Assembly (NCBI GenBank): GCA_022703965.1
Contig: JAKJHH010000017.1
Span: 1 to 35,216, forward strand
Reading direction: 5' to 3'
Source of the DNA: Verrucomicrobiota bacterium
Lineage (GTDB): Bacteria > Verrucomicrobiota > Lentisphaeria > Victivallales > UBA1829
Length of the DNA stretch: 35,216 bases
Position numbers and translations under genes: made by a program. Positions within the stretch are counted from its first letter, which is position 1. Each line of letters opens with the position of its first letter. The notes beneath the pieces were generated by a model. That model was given only the letters and a program-made list of their open reading frames with translations. It was not told the DNA's origin and did no database searches. Of this stretch, positions 1 to 5,117 are shown in pieces.

Positions 1-2
1 TC

Positions 3-38
3 GAAGACTTCACGCAGTTTAAACTCGTGAAAAATTAA
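3..38 (+). CDS. C-terminal tail of an upstream gene (partial)
   Basis: The third frame is open from the window edge to a TAA at 36-38 and reads EDFTQFKLVKN. It sits 45 bp before the next gene on the same strand and would fit the end of a preceding gene of the same phage-like operon. Eleven residues are too few to identify a family, and the frame may be open by chance. Confidence 0.25.
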   Translation, partial: EDFTQFKLVKN

Positions 39-83
39 ACCTTTCTTCGATACCGAAGTGGAAAATTATCATAGGAGTGTATT

Positions 84-368
84 ATGAATCAGAACACCGT
101 GACTGTGGACAGAGTCAAAAGCAGAATTGTCGAAAAAGAGGTCAAGACGATTGACCTTGTCGGCAAAAAACACACAATTGTAGCTGTAAAGCTTGCGAAT
201 GGTTTTACCTGCGTTGAAACTTCAACATGTGTTGATCCGGCAAATTACAGCGAAGAGGTCGGCGCTGAGATATGTATGGCACGTATCGAAAACAAAATCT
301 GGATGCTTGAGGGATATCTCCTTCAGGAATCCCTCAGTCAGAAAGAAGCGTATGAGGTAGCAAAATGA
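84..368 (+). CDS. Phage_gp49_66-family protein
   Basis: This 94-residue protein looks like the phage Gp49/Gp66 family (PF13876). Roughly residues 35-80 carry the family pattern: a short beta stretch (LANGFTCVETSTCVDPANY) followed by a conserved EEVG...NKIWMLEGYLLQE helix region. Members are small phage and prophage proteins of unknown biochemical role. An AGGAG ribosome site lies about 8 nt before the ATG. Its stop overlaps the start of the next gene by 4 bp (ATGA), so the two are translationally coupled. Together with the integrase it marks positions 1-2640 as prophage or phage-derived island. The family assignment comes from pattern recall without a profile search. Confidence 0.75.
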   Translation: MNQNTVTVDRVKSRIVEKEVKTIDLVGKKHTIVAVKLANGFTCVETSTCVDPANYSEEVGAEICMARIENKIWMLEGYLLQESLSQKEAYEVAK

Positions 369-802
369 TTGAAAAACTAGGAAGGCTCTGTTTTATCCTC
401 GCAATCATGCTGATTTTATCAGCGTTACTCCTGCTTATGTCAGGATGCGGCTCTGTAACGACAATCACCGAGCTTGATCCGGTTACAGGCAAGCCGATAA
501 AAATTACAGAAACAAAGCTTGATCCTACGGAGCTAATTATACAGTCTACGCAAAATAAGACAGTCCTTGTCTCGCGTGAAATGTACTCAGTAGGACTTGA
601 CTTGTCCCCTGCAAATCTGACGATAGAGAGCATTCTGTCTCTGAACATGCTTTATCTACATAAAAAGCTCGGAATTGCATCTATACATCAAGCGCATCAG
701 GGCAACTGGGCTCAGATACCTTTAATATTCGACTCAATGCAAAAGACAAGCAGTATCGGAATCTCCGCCTCCGGTGTCAGCTCCGGCACGTCCAGCCCTT
801 GA
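365..802 (+). CDS. small putative lipoprotein of the integrated element
   Basis: A 145-residue protein of unknown function. The N-terminus has a positively charged start (MIEKLGR), a long hydrophobic stretch (about residues 8-25) and a lipobox-like LMSGC with the candidate lipidated cysteine at residue 28, so it is probably an exported lipoprotein. After the cysteine comes a polar region (ELDPVTGKPIKITETKLDP), a central amphipathic part, and a Ser/Gly-rich tail (SGVSSGTSSP). It overlaps the preceding phage-like gene by 4 bp and is followed by an intrinsic terminator at 845-887, so it is the last gene of that operon. Small phage lipoproteins include outer-membrane spanins, but nothing here proves that role. 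I do not recognise the family. Confidence 0.65.
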   Translation: MIEKLGRLCFILAIMLILSALLLLMSGCGSVTTITELDPVTGKPIKITETKLDPTELIIQSTQNKTVLVSREMYSVGLDLSPANLTIESILSLNMLYLHKKLGIASIHQAHQGNWAQIPLIFDSMQKTSSIGISASGVSSGTSSP

Positions 803-844
803 CATTTTATTTTTCCGTATTATTATTATTTACCTTTCGAGTCG

Positions 845-887
845 GCCTCGGCATAATCCCCCCCCAAAAAGATGCCGGGGCTTTTTT
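845..887 (+). terminator. intrinsic terminator after the lipoprotein gene
   Basis: The stem is GCCTCGGCAT (845-854) pairing with ATGCCGGGGC (872-881), with one G-T wobble. The loop is 17 nt and contains eight consecutive C residues, and a run of T follows at 882-887. It lies about 40 bp after the lipoprotein stop and before the next promoter, so it closes the operon. Confidence 0.8.
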
Positions 888-898
888 AATCTCACCTA

Positions 899-927
899 TT
901 GACTTATTTAAATTAGCATGTTACAAT
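899..927 (+). promoter_or_regulatory. near-consensus sigma-70 promoter for the 956 ORF
   Basis: TTGACT (899-904), a 17-bp spacer, then TACAAT (922-927). The predicted start near 934 leaves room for the GGGGGT ribosome site at 946-951 before the ATG at 956. The match is one of the best in the window and supports the small downstream ORF being expressed. Confidence 0.6.
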
Positions 928-955
928 TAAACTTAAAGTAAACATGGGGGTGTTT

Positions 956-1192
956 ATGACTAACAGAGATCGAAAAAGACAATATCTTCAACGCGTTAAT
1001 TCCTTTTGGGATTACTCTGTGCTTGCGAAGCAGGAAGCCCTCCGCCAGATTGTTTCCTGCGGCGGCGCGGATGTCGCTTATAAGGAAGCCTATCGAGCTC
1101 TTGCCGGTCGACAATCGCTATTCGCCGGAAAGTCTCTCCGGGAGCTTACTCTTATTAATATTCTTTGTCTCTCGCTGTTCTTTGAATGCTAA
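956..1192 (+). CDS. hypothetical small protein of the integrated element
   Basis: A 78-residue protein when started at 956. I chose this start over the in-frame ATG at 944 because the GGGGGT ribosome site at 946-951 lies just before it. The protein is basic at the N-terminus (MTNRDRKRQYLQRV) and mostly helical in composition, with a hydrophobic Leu/Cys-rich tail. It meets the integrase tail to tail, and the two stop codons overlap by 3 bp. The good promoter (899-927) argues for a real gene, while the odd tail could mean that its original end was replaced by recombination next to the integrase. I do not recognise the family. Confidence 0.5.
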   Translation: MTNRDRKRQYLQRVNSFWDYSVLAKQEALRQIVSCGGADVAYKEAYRALAGRQSLFAGKSLRELTLINILCLSLFFEC

Positions 1193-2466
1193 ACTTTTCG
1201 TGACAAAAGAAGGAGTTTTTGAATTTGTTCTTCAGACATATTCTGAATCTGTTCCAGCAACCTATTCTTTGAATTTGTTTTTTTGTCCGAACCCGGCAAA
1301 GAATCAATAGCTTTCTGCATCGATTCCTGCGATATATGCACATAATAGCGCGTCACAGATGAACAGTTATGTCCGACAATTGCCTGCACAACAGGAAGCG
1401 GAACTCCAGCATTAGCACAGAAGGACACAAAAGAATGCCGTAGACTGGAAAAACCATATTGATTGATTTTCTTCTCCTCCGTCCGCTCTATGCTGACTTC
1501 AAAACCCGCTTTCTTTATAACTCGCAAACAGGACTGATTCAGCGCCCATTTGTTTCTTTTGTACCGACTGGCAGATTCCGGCAGAAAAAAGTCAGTACCT
1601 TTCTCTTTCCATTTTTCAGAGGACAGCAATTTTTCTTTTAAAACTGGATGGAGCGGTATAAATACTCGTTGTTGAGTTTTACTTTTGTTTTTATAAGGAA
1701 TCGTAGATATAAGATTCTGATTAAACCTTACGTGTCCATATTCGAGCAATACGCAATCCTTTAAACGCAGTCCGGTATAGGCTCCGATATAAAAGATCAA
1801 TTCAATCTGTTCTTTATCCTTAATGATATAATTCTCGTTTTTAAAGACATCCCAGATTTTCTGCATATCAGCTTCTGTAAATTCTCTTCGAGAATGATAT
1901 TGAGGCGTCTCTTTTTTTATTATATCCGCGCCCCATACCTCCTCTGCCTCACGTTTCCCGAGCACATGGCGAAAAATAATCGACAGATGCGTTATGTAGT
2001 CATTAAATGTCTTTTGCGCAGGGGCGGCACTGTCAAGAACAATTGCATACTCTTTTGATATTCTCTCATCAATCTGACCTATCTGACTTATTTCAGGATG
2101 CGCTTTACTGATCCAGTTCTGAAAGTGATTCCAGTGAGATCTATATAAAGCAAGTGTTTCAAGACTGATCTTTGCCCTTGCCGGATTCTTCTCGAATTTT
2201 TCAAAAACATTATTAAGAGAGACTGAACATGTCTTTTTGATCAAAGTCTTATTTTCCGCGATCTTAATCAGCACTTCGTTTTTGCTTTGAACGTGAACAA
2301 GCGGTAGATAGTCATCCCGAACAATCTCCTGTGCTTCTTTTAGCGTTTTGACTTTAAGGCTTGTCCGTTTAATTCCCAGAATATTGTTTTTGTAGTAGTA
2401 AATCTGGCCAACCTTAAATATGCAGCCATCCCCCTTCTTTCCTTTTTTATTTTTCCTCTCTGCCAT
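1189..2466 (-). CDS. int: tyrosine recombinase (phage-type integrase)
   Basis: A 425-residue site-specific recombinase that would integrate and excise the element to its left. An N-terminal basic and arm-binding region (about 1-80) is followed by a core-binding SAM-like domain (about 80-180) and the catalytic domain (about 190-385). Visible catalytic residues are Arg234 (TGLRLKD), lysines of the beta-hairpin near 259-263, Arg343 (SSLRHSF), His366 (VGHNC) and the nucleophile Tyr375 (VTRYYVHI), nine residues after His366 as in XerD and lambda Int. The box II position three residues before Arg343, usually His, is Ser340. The start is the ATG at 2466, preceded by GGAGG; a TTG four codons upstream is less likely because the GGAGG falls inside it. 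It reads away from the tRNA fragment at 2590-2638, the classic position for an integrase next to its attachment site. Confidence 0.93.
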   Translation of the reverse strand: MAERKNKKGKKGDGCIFKVGQIYYYKNNILGIKRTSLKVKTLKEAQEIVRDDYLPLVHVQSKNEVLIKIAENKTLIKKTCSVSLNNVFEKFEKNPARAKISLETLALYRSHWNHFQNWISKAHPEISQIGQIDERISKEYAIVLDSAAPAQKTFNDYITHLSIIFRHVLGKREAEEVWGADIIKKETPQYHSRREFTEADMQKIWDVFKNENYIIKDKEQIELIFYIGAYTGLRLKDCVLLEYGHVRFNQNLISTIPYKNKSKTQQRVFIPLHPVLKEKLLSSEKWKEKGTDFFLPESASRYKRNKWALNQSCLRVIKKAGFEVSIERTEEKKINQYGFSSLRHSFVSFCANAGVPLPVVQAIVGHNCSSVTRYYVHISQESMQKAIDSLPGSDKKTNSKNRLLEQIQNMSEEQIQKLLLLSRKV

Positions 2467-2484
2467 GTCAGCCTCCAAGACACT

Positions 2485-2506
2485 ATGTACTTATTATGTA
2501 CTTATT
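2485..2506. repeat. perfect 11-bp tandem repeat in the integrase leader
   Basis: ATGTACTTATT occurs twice head to tail (2485-2495 and 2496-2506). It overlaps the predicted start of the integrase transcript. The 11-bp period is about one helical turn, so two protein monomers would bind the same DNA face. Candidate roles are integrase arm-type sites or an operator for control of the integrase. Confidence 0.6.
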
Positions 2507-2534
2507 AATATACAGAACATACCAGAAAGGTCAA
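2507..2534 (-). promoter_or_regulatory. candidate integrase promoter
   Basis: On the minus strand TTGACC (2529-2534) is followed by a 16-bp spacer and TATATT (2507-2512). The predicted start near 2500 leaves a leader of about 34 nt containing the GGAGG ribosome site and the 11-bp tandem repeat. Confidence 0.45.
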
Positions 2535-2589
2535 GAAAACATGCTTTTCAAAGGAATCAGACCGGCGCATTTTTGAAGCTAATTTGAGG

Positions 2590-2638
2590 TGGAGCGGGTA
2601 AAGGGAATCGAACCCTCCTAGCCTGCTTGGGAAGCAGG
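2590..2638 (-). tRNA. 3' half of tRNA-Gly(CCC), attachment-site fragment
   Basis: Read on the minus strand this is the anticodon arm CCTGC-TTCCCAA-GCAGG (2622-2638, anticodon CCC at 2629-2631), a 4-nt variable loop, a T arm with the TTCGATT loop, the 3' acceptor strand TACCCGC, a discriminator T, and an encoded CCA (2590-2592). The D arm and the 5' acceptor strand are missing: upstream of the anticodon arm the sequence becomes a protein-coding gene. It therefore cannot make a working tRNA. It is the tRNA 3' segment that integrative elements carry in attP, here adjacent to and in line with the integrase gene. Confidence 0.85.
2630..2638. other. putative recombination core (att junction)
   Basis: GGAAGCAGG belongs at once to the tRNA-Gly anticodon arm (read leftwards) and to codons Glu-Ala-Gly of the homocitrate synthase-like gene (read rightwards). 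It is the only segment shared by the two sequences, so the crossover that joined them most likely happened here. The other copy should lie at the left end of the element, outside the window. Confidence 0.6.
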
Positions 2639-3122
2639 AGCCGAAGTCATCTCGTGCTCCCTGCTCGGACTCGGCGAAAGAGCAGGCAACACTCCTCTTG
2701 AGGAATTCGTCGGAGCCCTGCATTTCCTCAAAGGACAATACAAGGATTTCGATTTCGTTAAACTCCGCAAACTCTGCGAGTATATTTCCGAAATATCGGG
2801 ACGCAAAATGTTCACACACAAACCGCTTTTCGGCAGCGACATATTCCGTCATGAATCAGGGATTCATGTGGACGGCATCCTAAAGGACGCCTCTACTTAC
2901 GAGCTATTCCCGCCTGAGAAGGTCGGGGGTCACAGAGAACTTGTCCCTGGCAAGCATTCAGGACGAGCGGCGATACGCCATCTGGCAGCCAGAAATTCTG
3001 TGGAATTGAGCGACTCTGAAATTCAGGAGTTCCTCTCTGAAATGCGCGCCAAAATGGCTCTGCAAAAAGGTCTTGACGCAAATAAAATCTTTCAGAACTT
3101 TCTCGCCGAAAGAAAAAAATGA
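2631..3122 (+). pseudogene. homocitrate/2-isopropylmalate synthase-like gene, 3' fragment
   Basis: The frame from 2631 encodes about 163 residues of the C-terminal part of the DRE-TIM metallolyase family (acetyl-CoA-dependent homocitrate or 2-isopropylmalate synthases). Recognisable blocks are EAGAEVIS, LGLGERAGNTPLEE, FRHESGIHVDGILKD, YELFPPEKVGG and LVPGKHSGRAAI; the last ones fit the NifV/homocitrate branch best. The family length is about 370-400 residues, so the catalytic N-terminal half of the barrel is absent. Going upstream the frame runs into tRNA sequence and a stop at 2619-2621, and the first internal ATG is at 2808. The gene was evidently cut by the integration event, with its 5' part expected at the far end of the element. 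No sensible start or promoter remains, so it should be inactive. Confidence 0.85.
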
Positions 3123-3145
3123 TTAACAATCGCTGTGTCTCTTAA

Positions 3146-3217
3146 GCCAGATAGCTTGGCATTACCACAGATTCCCCCCTTCTGAAATGACAGAGATGCC
3201 AAGGCGCAGTATCTGGC
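3146..3217. repeat. interrupted inverted repeat downstream of the synthase fragment
   Basis: GCCAGATA..CTTGGCAT (3146-3162) is mirrored by ATGCCAAG..TATCTGGC (3195-3217). The right arm carries about 5 extra bases in the middle and the loop is about 32 nt. In RNA it would form a long bulged hairpin 24 bp after the stop codon. There is no T run, so it is not an ordinary intrinsic terminator. Confidence 0.5.
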
Positions 3218-3406
3218 GTGAAACAATCCTGCTTTATCAGCTTTTTCAGCGAGCCTTGATCCCAGAACAGCTTAATCTGCACTCTCTACTGCAAAACTGG
3301 AGCAATACCGTCGAAAAACTATCAGAACGACCTCGACGACGAACTATGCACTCTGCAAAACTCAAAGAAATACATTTCTCAACACTAATTGCTAGCGCTT
3401 AAGCTA

Positions 3407-3435
3407 ACGGAACTACCCGTCAAATCTTCCTCAAA
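3407..3435 (+). repeat. dispersed 29-nt repeat, copy 1
   Basis: This stretch matches 34235-34263 at 26 of 29 positions; the shared core is ACTACCCGTCAAAT. Both copies are intergenic and in the same orientation. At the other copy this sequence is the flank of a REP-like hairpin pair. Confidence 0.55.
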
Positions 3436-3539
3436 TAGCATCTGTTTTTTCGTGTCCTTTGCGCCCTTCGTGGTTTTATCCCTCTCATGATAAAGGAGAC
3501 TGAAGCATTACGATTCTTGCAAGAATTTTTATTTCACTA

Positions 3540-3568
3540 TTGATATGTTATTTCATATATGATAAAAT
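3540..3568 (+). promoter_or_regulatory. IclR gene promoter with internal palindrome
   Basis: TTGATA (3540-3545), a 17-bp spacer, TAAAAT (3563-3568). The spacer and the -10 box contain an AT-rich near-palindrome centred on CATATATG (about 3549-3571). IclR-type proteins bind AT-rich palindromes of this length and often repress themselves, so this is a candidate autoregulatory operator. Confidence 0.5.
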
Positions 3569-3592
3569 AAATATATCACAAGGACAATTATC

Positions 3593-4375
3593 ATGAAAAA
3601 AACAGCGCCTGAAAAAGACTTTCTCAATAATCCATATCTGGTTCCCGCTCTTTACCGGGGACTGAAAATACTTGAACTGCTCTCAGAGCATCCGGCCGGA
3701 TTGCCGATATCAGGAATGTCCTCGCTGGGCTTGCCGCCTGCAAGCCTTTACAGAATGCTGATGACGCTTCAGGAATGCCGTTATGTCGTCAAGGAAGCCA
3801 ACGAACATTACAGACTCAGCAGAAAAATCCTTTCACTCGGCTACAATGCGCTGGACGAAAGCGGAGTCATCGAAAAAGCCCTGCCCGTAATGCGGAAACT
3901 GCGCGACGCGTCCGGTGAAACTGTGCTTGCGGCAGTACTCTATGGAAGCGAAGGAGTCGTTCTTGAACAGGCTGTCTCGAATCAGGCTGTCAAAGTTACA
4001 GTTCAGCCCGGACATCATTTCCCGCTTCATACAGCCGCTCCCGGCAAGACAATACTCGCATTTTTGCCGGAAGACGAAAGAGAAAAACTGCTTGAGTCCA
4101 TCAAATATACTGTTTTTACAAAAGCCAGCATAAGCAGTGCGGACGCAATGAGGAAGGAACTCGCCGAAGTCGCAAAAAGCGGAGTCGCCTATGACCGTGG
4201 CGAGGAACTTGAGGACATTCGTTGCGTTGGAGCTCCGGTATTTAATCATGCCGGATATCCGGTCGCCGCAATATGGATCAGCGGGCCGGCCTCACGAATG
4301 GGTAGCGAAGTACTGAAAAAACACGCCCGTCTTGTAAAAGAATACGCCGCTGAAATCAGCGCTAAACTCAGATAA
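3593..4375 (+). CDS. IclR-family transcriptional regulator
   Basis: A 260-residue one-component regulator. Residues about 15-75 form the winged helix-turn-helix (ALYRGLKILELLSEHPAGLP...PASLYRMLMTL) and residues about 90-258 the GAF-like IclR effector domain, with the typical HTAAPGKTILAFLP and YDRGEELEDIRCVGAPVF blocks. IclR proteins sense small organic acids or sugar derivatives and control adjacent catabolic genes. The ATG is preceded by AAGGA at 3580-3584. The SDR gene starts 12 bp after the stop and the FAD oxidoreductase follows, so this regulator heads the operon it probably controls. The length is normal for the family. The effector cannot be read from the sequence. Confidence 0.93.
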   Translation: MKKTAPEKDFLNNPYLVPALYRGLKILELLSEHPAGLPISGMSSLGLPPASLYRMLMTLQECRYVVKEANEHYRLSRKILSLGYNALDESGVIEKALPVMRKLRDASGETVLAAVLYGSEGVVLEQAVSNQAVKVTVQPGHHFPLHTAAPGKTILAFLPEDEREKLLESIKYTVFTKASISSADAMRKELAEVAKSGVAYDRGEELEDIRCVGAPVFNHAGYPVAAIWISGPASRMGSEVLKKHARLVKEYAAEISAKLR

Positions 4376-4387
4376 GGAAACTTTCCA

Positions 4388-5107
4388 ATGGAAATCAGAA
4401 ATTCCAGGATCATCATAACAGGCGGATCGACAGGATACGGCTACGGAATGGCGCAAGTACTCAAGGCCGCCGGAGCCGAAGTATGGATAACGGGACGCAA
4501 TGCGGAAAAGCTCGAAAAAGCTGCCTGCGAGCTGAAAGTTCACTCAGTTCAGGCGGATGCCTGTTCCGGGGCTGACTGGGATATGCTCTTTAAAACTGTC
4601 GGAAATGTCGATGTCCTTATCAACAATGCCGGAGCCGGATGCCGTATTGCTGAGGTCAAGGATCAGACAGACGAGGAAATCATCTCCGCTGTCAACACCA
4701 ATCTCACCAGCGTAATACTCGGATGTCGTCGAGCCGCCGCACATATGTCCGCACGCAGAAAAGGCAACATCATCAATATCTCCAGCGTCTGCGCTTTGTA
4801 CGCATGGCCTGCCTGGAGCGTTTACACTGCCGCAAAAGCCGGACTGGCAAAATTCAGCAAGGGATTTTATACGGAAATGCGTCCCTACGGAGTGCGTGTT
4901 ACATGCGTAACTCCGTCATGGGGGCAAACAGAATTCAACAAAGCAGCGAATATAAAAGGGGCTTCGGAAAATCCTGATTTAAGCTCAAAATGCACATCAC
5001 CGACAGAACTCGGAAATCTGATCAGAAACGTCCTCGAAACACCGGATCATCTTGCAGTGCCGGAAATCACTCTACTGCCTATGATTCAGGATATCTCACC
5101 AATGTAA
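4388..5107 (+). CDS. short-chain dehydrogenase/reductase (SDR)
   Basis: A 239-residue classical SDR, a cytoplasmic NAD(P)-dependent oxidoreductase. Visible motifs are the cofactor loop TGGSTGYG (11-18), NNAG (79-82), the catalytic serine in NIISSV (about 132-133) and the YxxxK pair Tyr146/Lys150 (SVYTAAK). TGR at 35-37 follows beta strand 2, and an Arg there suggests some preference for NADPH. The C-terminal segment is diverged, so the substrate is unknown; sugar or sugar-acid oxidation would fit the neighbourhood. It lies between the IclR gene (12-bp gap) and the FAD oxidoreductase (10-bp gap) in one operon, and AAGGA lies just before its start. Confidence 0.92.
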   Translation: MEIRNSRIIITGGSTGYGYGMAQVLKAAGAEVWITGRNAEKLEKAACELKVHSVQADACSGADWDMLFKTVGNVDVLINNAGAGCRIAEVKDQTDEEIISAVNTNLTSVILGCRRAAAHMSARRKGNIINISSVCALYAWPAWSVYTAAKAGLAKFSKGFYTEMRPYGVRVTCVTPSWGQTEFNKAANIKGASENPDLSSKCTSPTELGNLIRNVLETPDHLAVPEITLLPMIQDISPM

Positions 5108-5117
5108 GGAGTTCACA

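Larger units (their letters stand above)
3123..3592. other. 470-bp gene-free region with repeat sequences
   Basis: I find no convincing gene here. A 71-codon open frame at 3187-3402 has no ribosome site and low-complexity composition. The stretch holds an interrupted inverted repeat (3146-3217), one copy of a 29-nt dispersed sequence (3407-3435), a CGTGTCC/CCTTCGTGG stretch (3451-3477) of the dispersed 'ACGAAGG' type, and the IclR promoter (3540-3568). Confidence 0.6.

Noticed and set aside
846..887. C-rich stretch with hairpin as a riboswitch or ncRNA
   Set aside because: It is fully explained as an intrinsic terminator: stem, loop, T run, position after an operon.
2590..2680. A complete tRNA-Gly gene
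   Set aside because: The D arm and 5' acceptor strand (expected GCGGGTA) are missing; the sequence beyond the anticodon arm codes for the synthase.
2505..2852. Minus-strand open frame covering the tRNA fragment and the synthase remnant
   Set aside because: It is the shadow of the synthase frame on the other strand; it crosses the tRNA half and has no domain pattern.
3187..3402. 71-codon open frame in the gap before the IclR gene
   Set aside because: It has no ribosome site or promoter, its composition is unlike neighbouring proteins, and it overlaps an inverted repeat and repeat-rich DNA.
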